Assembly (NCBI RefSeq): GCF_000264905.1
Contig: NW_006763151.1
Location: forward strand, 59,643-123,642
Source: Stereum hirsutum FP-91666 SS1
Lineage: Eukaryota > Basidiomycota > Agaricomycetes > Russulales > Stereaceae
DNA: 64,000 nt
Direction of reading: 5' to 3'
Part shown: positions 46,989-59,331 of the stretch, one piece after another
Numbering within the stretch: position 1 is the stretch's first letter
How the letters are laid out: each line of letters starts with the position of its first letter
The notes under the pieces: generated by a model
Databases searched by the model: none
Seen by the model: the letters and a program-made list of their open reading frames with translations, nothing else
What the model was told of the DNA's origin: nothing
Made by a program: the position numbers and the translations under genes

Positions 46989-49760
46989 CTACGTCGGGCG
47001 CCTAGCGGCCCAGCCTCTCATCCTCGCTATCTGTGTGAATTCGAACGTGCTAGTCTGGGATGCAGACGAATCCATCGCCTGCCTCCACCCATCTTCATCG
47101 CTCAGACTCGCGTATTCCTTCCACCTACTTAGCTCCTCGCTCCTCACGTTCAGAGCTCCGACGATATTCGATAGGTACTCCAGGTCTGACGACAGCTGGG
47201 CGGCTCCGGCGGGCGTGAGTGTTCTGATATTGGGCAGGACGGCCGAAGTGAGGTGCGAGAGCAGAGACAAGCCGAGGGAGGACAGCCAGACCGAGGCGAT
47301 GACTTCAGGAGTGAACTCTGGTACAGGCGAGGCCGCGGGCATCTGGGACTTCATGGCGATGGATTGACGGCGGTTGTGCATCGGTCGAGTTTCAGGAGAC
47401 GAGTCGCTGGCGCGTTCCGAGAGGGATTGCAGGTACTCATTGTCGACGAAGGGGAGGGTGTTGAGGGAGAATGAAAGGACGTCGTCGTCGGCGTAGACTT
47501 CGAAGAGTCGAGGGAGGTTCAGGAGGCCTTCTGCTACCCGTTGCATCGTCTCGGTCGGCGATAGTGAGAAGGAGGGAAGTTGGGTGGCGCTGGTGGCCGA
47601 TGCACCTGCTCGTGGACCTTTGGGATCATTTTGGGTGGACCATACTGATGATGAGGCGTAGTATAGGAGATGGTTCCGTAAGGGTGAAAGCATTGCGTCC
47701 TGGAGTGAGGTTTGGCATAGAGAGGTCACGGAGGCCAGGGCGTTTCGAGATTGCACGAGGAGTGACTTCGAAGCTGGGTCGACGACACGGGCATAAGGCG
47801 ATCGTTCGACGGGATCCTGGCGTGTCTCAGAATCGACCGCTTGCAAGATGTCATGGAACTCCGCAGAGTTGAGCGTAGACGCTGCCAACAGCTGTACCTC
47901 CCCACTTGTCGTGCCGGGGATGTACACGTTGCCGTAGTCGTACCCTGCGGTGCGGAACATGCTCGAAAATTGAAGGATTGTAGCTTGAAGCTTGACCTCG
48001 AAGGCGTCCAGTCGGTCCAGGATGGTTCGGAATGCTCCCAGGAGATGCAACCACATCTGGATATTCGACCAGTCGTCCAGTGTGTAGTCCAGGTCGGCCA
48101 AATCTCCGGACGCTGATGATGATATAGTCTTCGAGGACGAAGCAGAAGGGTCGGAGACGACGTTTCTGGTCTGGGCGATGAAGTTCTGGACGAGTTGGTC
48201 CACCGCGCGAATGAGGCCCAAGATACCGTATCCGTGCGTGAAAGCAGTGACTCGTCCTAGGCCTTCCTCGGCAACACTGAACACCTCGACAGACTGTTCC
48301 CGTAGTGCTCGAGCACGGTCGCTGGAGACGTCTTCGCGAACGTCCCGTGACTTTGAAACTTCTTGCAGCGAGGACTCGAGCAGTTGCTGCTCAAGATTGC
48401 CGTACTCCGTCTGGTATTCGAGGAACGGTTCGAAGAGATCATGGTCCCAATCGAGTCCGCTCCCGCCAAGATGTGGTGGCTTGATCGAGAGACCGACGTT
48501 GGGACCGTTCAAATGTACGCTCATACGGCGTGACATGGACGACCGATTGGCCCTCCGGTTCGCTGGCGGTTTGGATGGTGGAGAAGTCGCTTCGCCTGGA
48601 GAGGATGAAGGAACAAGTGTGGAAGACTCGGTTCTTTCGAGGATTTTGTCGGCTGCAACGGCGAATTGCTCCGTAATTTTGAAGCAGGCGATGATTTCGA
48701 GGAGGGAGGAGGGGGAGTTGTGTGCTACGGCTGATAGCCGCTCGGAAAATGTGGGTTGAAGGGAGGTCAATGTCGATGTGATGAAGGTCGCGAGGGTGAA
48801 TTGAGGATCTGGGAATATGGCTACGATGGACGATTTTTCCGAGTTGATCTTCGACAGGAACTCGGCGAAGAACGTGGTGAGGAAGGACGACAGTGAGGGA
48901 GTGGACTCCTCGGTGGATGAACTCGGAGAGAGAGGAGTATGTTGCCACAAGGTAACAAGAGAACTTCTCCTGGACCCATAGTAGTAGGTACGAAATTCGG
49001 AATCGCGCTGTATATTGCAGAATATGTTATAGTAGTTCTTGCATACTGCGACGTCGTGGCTGTTGATTGCGGCAATCAACGCAGAACTAAGAGACGCCTC
49101 CAGCTGGTTCTGCAAGCTGACCATCAGCGTCCTTCGAGGCTCGTAGTCTGGTGTATTCTGGAAGACGACCATGCTACGGCTGGCCTCGGACAGCTTTTCC
49201 GCGGCCTTCTCATAACTCTGCTCGCTGAGAAGAGAGGCAACCTCACCCTCGAGAGTGCTCCAGCTCGCTGCCTCTCCCAGGACGTCTCTTGCTTTAAGCA
49301 TGTTCTGCTTGATGGTATCGAGCGAATGCAAACGGTCCAGCGCTTGTGATATTTCGGTGGAGAGCGGATTGTCCGTTCGTTTGGCGACGCCGTCCAAAGC
49401 AGTTTGGAGTGCAAGGGCGCTTCCGCGCATGAAGTGGAAGTCATATGGCAGACGAGAAGCAGAGCGAGATATGTCTTCGATGAGACGCTCGAGCTGAGCA
49501 GAAACGTCTTCACTGGCAATATCAATGGAGGGCACGAGCTGTGAGACACGTTGTTCAAGAGCGGTAAGATCTGGTTCAGAAGTGGCATTGATGTCGTCCC
49601 GGGCATCGGGGCCGGACGAGAGTATGTTGTTGATCCATGAGATTGTTTCGTCTTGGCCGCTGAGTGAGCCTAGTACATCCAATTGACTGGGAGAAATGGA
49701 ACGTGTGGCCTGATCCATAGGAGCTCCAGTGGACATTTCAACCTGAAAGCTTGAGTCCAT
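46989..49760 (-). CDS. COG7: Conserved oligomeric Golgi complex subunit 7
   Basis: COG7 is part of lobe B of the COG tethering complex that guides retrograde vesicles within the Golgi. The 923-residue frame is uninterrupted, unusual among its neighbours. The N-terminus holds helical coiled-coil-like sequence (DLTALEQRVSQLVPSIDIA, SAQLERLIEDISRSASRLP), followed by the conserved region DYEPRRTLMVSLQNQLEA and FCNIQRDSEFRTYYYGSRR, a hallmark of the family. The middle is Ser-rich (near RRANRSSMSRRMSVHL) and the C-terminus has ELSRWKEYASLSDEDGW. Length is somewhat above that of animal COG7. The next gene downstream converges on it from + with a 226-bp gap, and LPD1 diverges from it. Confidence 0.9.
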   Translation of the reverse strand: MDSSFQVEMSTGAPMDQATRSISPSQLDVLGSLSGQDETISWINNILSSGPDARDDINATSEPDLTALEQRVSQLVPSIDIASEDVSAQLERLIEDISRSASRLPYDFHFMRGSALALQTALDGVAKRTDNPLSTEISQALDRLHSLDTIKQNMLKARDVLGEAASWSTLEGEVASLLSEQSYEKAAEKLSEASRSMVVFQNTPDYEPRRTLMVSLQNQLEASLSSALIAAINSHDVAVCKNYYNIFCNIQRDSEFRTYYYGSRRSSLVTLWQHTPLSPSSSTEESTPSLSSFLTTFFAEFLSKINSEKSSIVAIFPDPQFTLATFITSTLTSLQPTFSERLSAVAHNSPSSLLEIIACFKITEQFAVAADKILERTESSTLVPSSSPGEATSPPSKPPANRRANRSSMSRRMSVHLNGPNVGLSIKPPHLGGSGLDWDHDLFEPFLEYQTEYGNLEQQLLESSLQEVSKSRDVREDVSSDRARALREQSVEVFSVAEEGLGRVTAFTHGYGILGLIRAVDQLVQNFIAQTRNVVSDPSASSSKTISSSASGDLADLDYTLDDWSNIQMWLHLLGAFRTILDRLDAFEVKLQATILQFSSMFRTAGYDYGNVYIPGTTSGEVQLLAASTLNSAEFHDILQAVDSETRQDPVERSPYARVVDPASKSLLVQSRNALASVTSLCQTSLQDAMLSPLRNHLLYYASSSVWSTQNDPKGPRAGASATSATQLPSFSLSPTETMQRVAEGLLNLPRLFEVYADDDVLSFSLNTLPFVDNEYLQSLSERASDSSPETRPMHNRRQSIAMKSQMPAASPVPEFTPEVIASVWLSSLGLSLLSHLTSAVLPNIRTLTPAGAAQLSSDLEYLSNIVGALNVRSEELSRWKEYASLSDEDGWRQAMDSSASQTSTFEFTQIARMRGWAARRPT

Positions 49761-49998
49761 TAGCAGGCAGCTGCTACAAAACGATAAAACCAGGAATTAA
49801 AAGACGGCGAATTGTACCTGCACTGGCAATAATCCCGAACCAACTTGGTGGTCGAAGGACGGTGACGTTGTGGACAAGGTGGCGGTGGCAAGGTTAACTC
49901 TTGGGGCGGGCCGGAGCACGGAGTGCTTTGTCAACAACGGAGGACGCGATCTGTCCCGTTGGCTGCCGTCAAACACTCTTCCTCCGTCACGCACCGCG
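49761..49998. promoter_or_regulatory. Divergent COG7/LPD1 promoter
   Basis: Only 238 bp separate the start codons of COG7 (minus) and dihydrolipoyl dehydrogenase (+), so this stretch must contain both core promoters. No TATA box is evident. I did not recognise specific factor sites. Confidence 0.5.
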
Positions 49999-51926
<1,928 letters not shown>

Positions 51927-54112
51927 TTATATTGCGTTTGGTTTGAGGGCTTTTGTGTGGTCGATTGCGTGAATAGACGAGACACGGCGAACCTTTTATT
52001 TTAATGAAACATATTTCTACATCTCTGTCTGCTTGAGGCTGTTACATAAGATCAGAAAACCTGTTTGAATATGTCACCGAAATAAGAGAAAACCATGCTT
52101 TTGGCAAGTGAATCGCTTTCGTTGATGCCTGGCTTGCTCCGCTCGATTGAATGCTAGGCTGGTCGACCACTGCACCATCACAATCGTCGATCTGACCCAA
52201 ATCTGACCTCGCCATCCCCGTTCTGCTTCACTCTCGATCCTCCGAGATGTGATCGTTCGAGCTCTATTCAACGGAAGCTCAATGCTTTGATCCGTTGATT
52301 TCACTGCTTCCGAAGGCCCTTCTCGTTCTCCTCCGCGTTTTCGTGTCTCTGAATCTTCCTGCTTTATTTCTGGGTTTTGCAAAGGTTTTTGAACATGTTT
52401 TTATGTGGTACGAATGAATCCAAGGCGCTATCGTATAGTGGTTAGTACACAGGATTCTGGCAGATTATATGTGTACAGTGACTTTGGATCACGGAGCACA
52501 CCGTATAGGGTCATTTCTACTTCGATCCGCCGCCGCTTGCTCCCTCCCTCCCTCATTCTCGCTGATTCACCGCTGGTCGGCAACGCCATCTCGACCGCTT
52601 TGAGCCACGCCATTGTTGTGGCCCTGCCCACATGAGCATCGACAACACGCGGACAGAACTCTGCTACGTCCCCAAAAGGACGAGTCTGCGACGTTCGCTG
52701 CCCTGACACCTTTGACGACCCCAGCTCTGCAGCAACACCCGAGTCCTCGCCATGCACCCCAAGATCTCGTTCGACGACCAGAGGGGCCACGCCGACCGTA
52801 CCGCTCTCTCTGCGCGAGTCGGGGGGCAAGTTCAACAGAATTGGCCGGCGTTAGCATATGTCCGGTCAGCTCCGCGCTACGGTCGGATAGACGCATGACT
52901 TGATCACTGAGGAACTGGTGCTCACGCTCCCGCCTTTCGTTGTCGCTGTGAACGGCGGACTACTATCCCTGTACTTTACAGTCGGCTTGCTATGAACGAA
53001 CGGGGATATCGTAAGAGAGATTTTGCCCCAAATTCAGTGTGAACAGAGACGCTTAAAGCCACACAAACTCCGTTCGAGGATTCTTGTTTCGGAACACTTA
53101 CGCTAGCACGTGCTACCTCGTGCTACTGATTCCATATATGGGCTTTATTGTCCCTGTATAGGTTTTGGTCTCCTCGTCAACCTTTCCCGACTTCTTCACG
53201 CTTTTCGCTGCCTGCCACGCTCCGGGCGCCTCGGCAATGGTCAGTCCAGATTCTCGCGAGCTTGCAAATGTTGTCCATTCTCGAGCCTGGACTGACTCGT
53301 CAGATCCATTTCGCTGCTCGCCCCACAGCTGTCACGTCTCGCCGGAAGCTAATGTGTAGGGTGAATGGGGTTTCCTAGGCATCACATTGGCCACCATCCC
53401 TGTTCATGCGCATCGCTCGCCTTTGACACCAGGACCCAACACTGTGCAGTATATTCTGAAAACTGCATGGATTATTCCATGAAGAGGGACGAGGCGGCCT
53501 CACCTCGGAGGCAATGACGGAGAACGCTGCTCTTACCAGTCACAGAAGGACCCTCTGCGCACTCCACTGGCACGCTTGATCACTGTCCGCGTTGTTGGTT
53601 CCACGCTCGAACATCGGTGTCATTTGTTCACCGACAAATGCTCCCGAGTGATCATCGCCCAGGTCCGTGTGCTCATCTATTCCGCTCACTCCCCCGCTGT
53701 CGCTGATCGTCTCCCGGAGGCTGAATCTCCTGTCACTCTCATTCCAGCCTTGTTATGTTTACCTCCGACCCCCAAGCTGTCCCCGCTCACGAAATCTCCA
53801 ACACGCTCGCTGCGTTTGCGTTTTTTCTCATTCGGTCATCCTCCAATTCGTGAACATCCCTCTCCGTGAGCGAAAGCGATTTTTTCCCGATTTTTTCCCA
53901 TTTTTTTTTGAGTACCTGCCGCAAACATTCACCTCTTCTTTACCCTGACACTCAACACCCTCTTTCCGCCTCCCTTTGCACATTCTACGGCCTAATTCGC
54001 TTCACCCAATCACTCGTCACATCATGTATAAAATCAGTTCGGTCGTCGGTTCGCTACTCACTTGTTCCCGCCCCGACCCCGACCCCGCTTCCGCCCTTCC
54101 CCTTTCCATCTC
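51927..54112. other. 2.2-kb gap containing a tRNA fragment
   Basis: No protein gene is supported between LPD1 and the recombinase gene. The stretch includes the 5' half of tRNA-Gln at 52424-52459 and a TATA-like word (GTATAAAAT) at about 54024, some 90 bp before the recombinase start codon. If the recombinase belongs to an integrated element, its left part lies here. Confidence 0.5.
52424..52459 (+). tRNA. tRNA-Gln 5' half, pseudo
   Basis: These 36 nt match the first 37 nt of the intact tRNA-Gln at 58782 with one substitution and one missing T. Similarity begins exactly at tRNA nucleotide 1 and stops right after the anticodon CTG. The sequence that follows has no anticodon 3' stem, T arm or acceptor partner, so this is not a functional tRNA gene. 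Confidence 0.88.
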
Positions 54113-57100
54113 ATGAGTGCCTTGGTGACATCCAGCCGGCTCACCAGGGCACAGGTCCTGCAACGCGCCCTCGCTAACCGTCCCGAGCTTCAGACCGTCA
54201 TCGACGACGATTCCTCACGCCAGGCCCTTTCTTTCAAGATCCTGCAGCCCGCCACCCTCGCCCACCACGAACGCATAAAAACCGCCTGGAAAGAATTCGT
54301 TGGTTCTTGGTATGAGAAAGATCCCACAACTCGCGCCCAGCTCGATTTCGAATGGAAACCGGGGGCTCCCCATCCCGAGAGAGGTCTGTCTTCGCCCCAC
54401 TTTTCCTTTTCTTCGTCCCACTGCAAGCTCTTAACCTCACCCTCTCGTTCATACTATCCATAGTCCATATCAAAAATTTCGTCCTTTACCTCTCTCTGAC
54501 CATGCAAGGTCGCTTCGGTGACTGGACGACAAACGAGGACGGCACGCTCTCCCCCCCTCCTCCTACTCTTGGAACCGTCCGCGACTTCATAATCATATTC
54601 ACTTCCCTCTTCAACCGCTACGTTCGCAATCCTCTCCCGAAATCTCTTACGGACGACGTCATGCATTACCTCCGATCTGCCGAGCTTGCAGAATCCGTCA
54701 AGCTCTCCAAGGGCGCACGATTCAAGCATGTATCCAACTCCTTCGACATCCAGCTCTTGCTGGAGGACGTCTATAGCACTCCTCGCATCAAACTCCATCG
54801 ACTTCGGTTCCAGAACGCCCTTCCTCCTATTATTACAAGTATCACGACCGAACGCCCGGGTGCGATCGTGGAGAGCCACCCACATCGCGGCTCCAACGAA
54901 GCCCTCGCGTGGAAAGACCTCCGTTTCTTTGTCGTACCAAACGAACTCGATCCTCGTACACCTCACGTATTCGTCATGGTTACCATTCGCCTCCAGAAGG
55001 GTCTGCGTCATAAGGAAGGAGCATACAAATCCTTCTTTTTGTATCCCGAACCTGCCTCCAACAGAGTCCTTTGTCCGCTCTTGCCCATCCTTTACCTCGC
55101 GTTTGACGACAATATCTTCGAGGACCTTCAAACACCCGAGGAGCTCCTTACCCCTCGCCTTCTTCCCACAGCAATCCACGAGCTTCGCATCCGTCCATCG
55201 AAGAATGAGCTTCTCATCCTCCGCCGCCAGAACCTCACCCCTGATGGCCCGGTCATCGACCCTCAGCTTGCTATGCCGTATAGTGCGCTATACCGACAAC
55301 TTTACGCATCGAGTATCGACGCCGGCTTTCCTTGTGAGTTCGTGATCATTCCCCCCTTCCTGCCTGTTCATTCATCAATCCCTTCTCCATGTTTCTGACG
55401 TAACACTCTCGCACCTCGCAGTTCACTTCACCATGTACGCCGCTCGACGTGGAGCGGGCCAGAGGATCACTACGACTCTTTCAGAAGACGAGCGGAAGCA
55501 GGCGATGGGCCACACTGATTCGTCGGAAACCTGGATCAAAGCCTATCTCGGCAAGATCAACCATGCAGACCTCCAGAGCGTGCAAGTCGATCGGGCTGTG
55601 GACTCCGACCAGACTTCCTTATTCGGCGTGAGCAGATCATCTATCGTTTCTATCTTCCCGTCCTGTCCTCACCGCGTTCATGTAAACTTTCTCAACTCGC
55701 AGAGAGCTTCCGGTCTCGCTAGTCGGGCTGACCCTAACGCTCCGAAACAACTGACCATCGCACAGCGACAAGAACTCGAGAATGCGCCAGAGCTCGTTGC
55801 TCTGCGCTTGGAGAACAACCAGGTTCGTCTTTCTCCTGCTCCCTTCTCCCCTGTAGGTTGGATTTACACCCATCCACATACAGTGTACCGCCAAAGCGAG
55901 GCTTATCGAGCAAAAATTGTATAATCCTACTTTCAGAGGCGATCGCAAAGCGTCGGAGAAGGAGAAGGAAGCTCTTACCGCCCAGGCCCACACGTGCAGA
56001 CGCAACCATTTGAGGATTTTCCTGCGGGAGTCTCGAGTTCGCCTTCTGAAGACCCGCAAGCAATACTTCATAGACAACTCTCACCGCCAGCTGACGGGAA
56101 AGGTGCGCCTATCGTCTCGCATGTTTGCGCAGATCATTTTTCCCTGACCAGCTCAACGATAGGCTGCTCCTCGCCCCACCCCCATGCTTATTGATTCGAT
56201 TCGCGGCCAACGCGCATCCACCTCGACCACTGAAGCAATGCCGATGGGTTTCCCGGATGACGTCTCCATTCCGGTATCCACTGCCCCCACCTTCGAGAGC
56301 ACGGTTTTCGACCCCCTTGCCAACTTCCTCCAGGCCATCTCTTCCTCTGAGACGACCGGGAACGACCACCTCCTCGCCTGTGTGAACGCCGCACTCGCCT
56401 TACCGGAGCGCATCTCTGAGGAAACGTTGCCTGGAGAATCTCCGACTGCTGAAAACAAATGTCCTATCTGCGACTTGAGTTGCACGTGCGTTTTCCTTCC
56501 GCGATAGCTCGCTCACGGTCGCTTGACTGACCATATCATAATATAGGAGCGCGAACATGATCCACGGCGTCGGTCTTCACATTCATCGCTGTATCGAGAA
56601 ACGATTCCGAGCACAAGTTCAGACCTTTGTCGAGGACACGTTCACTCCTGTCGGCTGTCAATGGCACGGATGTCCATGTCAAGGCGAGGTGTGGAAAGAC
56701 CGGCCATCCTTCATCGTTCACCTTCACGATATTATCGACCATGGACGTCCCATCAAACGTAGTCTGCACTCCATCGACATTCCATCTGCGTGCCAATGGG
56801 TCAGTGAACAGGGGTATATCTGCGGTCGTTCGATGGACGAAGACGGCCTCGACTGGAACACGCATTTTGCCGTATTTCACGGTCTCAATACCCATGCCAA
56901 GGTCAGGCTCGACTACTGTAGCATACGCAATATTTGGTTCGTTTTTCTGCACTCTCATGCTTCGGCAATCTCCTGACGGCATGTTGTTTGCCATCTTTCT
57001 AGGATTCCCGACTATACAGGAGACCACGCCGAACTCCGCACCCACGTGATGACTGAGTACGATCAGCTTTTTGCTCAGTTCGAAGTTCGAACACTTGACG

Positions 57101-58288
57101 ATACCATCCCGGAGCCCATCGGAATCGCCACATGCCGTGACGGCGCCGCTATCCAGTACGAGGTCGGTAGCGGCTTCGAGGGAGTCTTGCCTGACTGCCA
57201 TGGTCATATCGTGCGAGGATTGGCTATCACCCCGCTCATTTGCCCTGTGTGCGTATACGATCGTGCTCTTGACATGGTATACCGCATGAAACAGTGAGTC
57301 GTTCATCGCCTTGGGCCATAGAACGTTTGCCTGACTCATGGCGCACCTAGATACACCGATGTCTCGGCGTTTGCGAGACACTTCCGAACTGTTCACGTTG
57401 ACAACCTCGAGCTAGATTCTGAATACCCCTGTGCTGTCCCTGTGTGTGGCATTAAGACCTTCAACGTCCACGACTTGGTACGCCACTATGTCACCAATCA
57501 CCGCCTACCCATCTGCGGCACCGGCCGTGAGACCAGAGTTCGCGTTCTGCTTCTTCCTGCCCTTGGTTCATACTCTCCGGACACTTCATCTTCCTCAGCT
57601 TCATTCCTCTCAGCTTCATTCCTCGCAGAGCCGACCGCGGGAACATCTACGTCGCTTGTCCCTCCCCCTCTCGAGACTGTAACAATTGAGATCGTAGCTC
57701 AAACGAACTCCGAGTCGTCGGATGTCATCATCGGCAAACGCCCTCGCAAGCAGGCTCGGGTTGTAAGTTTTCTCTTCGCCATATCGAGACCCGTCACTTG
57801 TCGCTGACGCACTGGTACTGCACGCCCCAGCCTAAGATCGAAGGCTACTGCACCGGTTGTAGGAAGGTCAAGAAAGATATCATCGGGCACCTCCAATCTC
57901 GAGGCCTTGATACTCAGTGCCGGAAGAAGAGCTCGTACGTCCTCGTCGGTGATGTAACCGCTCAGCCAATACCATGGGTTCCCACCGCAGAAGTACGTCT
58001 TACATTCGTCGCTTGACCTTCGGAGCTGATTGACCTGATGCCGCCTTTTTATCTATTTCATAGGACAATGCCTTGATAGGCTCGCGTGACACATTAGGGC
58101 GTAGCTACTTCTGCAATGGCTGTCTGACATGCCATGCAGACATACGCGACCATCTTCCGAACAACTGTCCGAAGGGCGGGAAGAGCTTCAGGTATAACGC
58201 GACGGGAAAGAATGCTCGGAAGGGTACTTACTATAAATTCGAGGAGTGGATCAAGGATCACCAAGGAGGAGCTGGCCCAAGCGTTTAG
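54113..58288 (+). CDS. DUF3435 tyrosine recombinase with C2H2-type zinc fingers
   Basis: A protein of about 1,150 residues starts MSALVTSSRLTRAQVLQRAL. The first half is a DUF3435 domain, the tyrosine-recombinase family that includes Starship captains and is related to Crypton recombinases. It has FGDWTTNEDGTLSP, RYVRNPLPKSLTDDVM, the Arg of TERPGAIVES, LCPLLPILYLAFDDNIF, then FTMYAARRGAG (Y-x-x-R, the second catalytic block), the His of QAMGHTDSSETW and the likely nucleophile Tyr in IKAYLGKINHADLQ. A basic, Lys/Arg-rich helix region follows. From about 56450 on there are several Cys/His modules: CPICDLSC, GCQWHGCPC, CPVCVYDRALDM, CAVPVCGIKTFNVHDLVRH, CTGCRKVKKDIIGH and YFCNGCLTCHADIRDH. They probably bind DNA. 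All catalytic positions look present and the frame is open across about a dozen introns, so it may be active. It lies between tRNA-Gln fragments. Cargo genes are not evident. Confidence 0.82.
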
Positions 58289-58781
58289 GCTGACGCTTCC
58301 TAGAACCTTCCTTGACTGTCCCTTTTTATCTTTGACCTTGGCTTCCGGCAGATTTACGAAGCCGCACTCGCCTACCTGCATAATTTCCTTATTCATATGT
58401 CATTTTCGTCGCCCCAACTTGCAGCTGTTTCTCGTTTCTTTGCCTCGTTGCTCATTTCTTCCTACCATTGCACGTAGTCCGACACATTGCTCTTGTTCAA
58501 GATCGGTAGTATCGCATCATCGCTTTTACTACGCCACATGTTCAGTTACTTATCGCAGTATTTCGTTCCTTCGCCTTGAGTGGCTGTACTTATAGAGTTC
58601 CTGTTATCTGGATCAGTGCAAGATCAGTGACCACTTTGAGATTTCATGTAATCCAGGTTCGAGCTAGGCTTTGAGCTTCCGTTATATCTGAAATTGTGGA
58701 GATAGTTTGAGCTATGATAGAGCCTTCTCCGTGACGAAAGCCGGCAATGTTTTTAACTCCAAGCCCTCGACATATATGCAT
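58289..58781. other. Recombinase 3' flank with degenerate T-arm-like word
   Basis: No gene is seen. At about 58646-58668 a sequence resembling the T arm of the neighbouring tRNA-Gln occurs (core CCAGGTTCGAG, same orientation). It may be a decayed third tRNA piece. Confidence 0.4.
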
Positions 58782-58869
58782 GGCGCTATCGTATAGCGGT
58801 TTAGTACACAGGATTCTGACTCAGCAATTTCAAATTCCTGTAACCCAGGTTCGATCCCTGGTAGCGCCT
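58782..58869 (+). tRNA. tRNA-Gln (anticodon CTG) with 15-nt intron
   Basis: The acceptor stem pairs GGCGCTA (58782-58788) with TAGCGCC (58862-58868), and nt 58869 is the discriminator. The anticodon stem is CAGGA (58809-58813) with TCCTG (58836-58840). The loop reads TTCTGA, then an intron of 15 nt at 58820-58834, then T. The anticodon CTG is at 58816-58818. The intron sits one base 3' of the anticodon, the canonical place, and its TCAG can pair with the anticodon region. The T arm CCAGG-TTCGATC-CCTGG is intact. All arms fold without mismatch, so this copy looks functional. Confidence 0.92.
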
Positions 58870-58925
58870 TCTTTTGTTCTGCTCTCTTACTGTTATGCAT
58901 ATATCAGCTGAGAAAATCACGTGAT

Positions 58926-58959
58926 TTCCTGTAACCCAGGTTCGAGCCCTGGTAGCGCC
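58926..58959 (+). tRNA. tRNA-Gln 3' half, pseudo
   Basis: These 34 nt match 33 of the last 34 nt of the intact tRNA-Gln (58835-58868), from the base just after the tRNA intron to the end of the acceptor stem. One T-to-G change lies in the T loop. No 5' half precedes it, so it cannot be a tRNA gene. It is the exact complement, in tRNA terms, of the 5' half at 52424-52459. Confidence 0.9.
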
Positions 58960-59331
58960 TTGATACCTTGACAACGGCATCTTTTTTTGGTCGCTCGAGC
59001 TCAAATTTTAGTGGGACTCGAGGGACCTTTCGAGTGATGGAAGTTCATGGAATATTTTTACAGAATTGTGGCAGTAATGGGTGATTTCTCGTGTGGTTTG
59101 CAGAAAGTCTAGAGGTCTAGTATTTGGACGATGCACAGAAAGGAGGCTTGTCCGATGTGTTTCTGTGCATCAGGGAATCTCCTAGTTTGCTACGGAAGGT
59201 CACCCGGACGGGGCAGCAATTTTTTTTTCAGTGTCGAAGACTTTATACTACAGGACACTGAACGTGCAAGCACTCCGATATTGAGCTGGGTGTGGCACGC
59301 CGCAAAGGCCGTGTGCTGTGGCGTGCCGATC

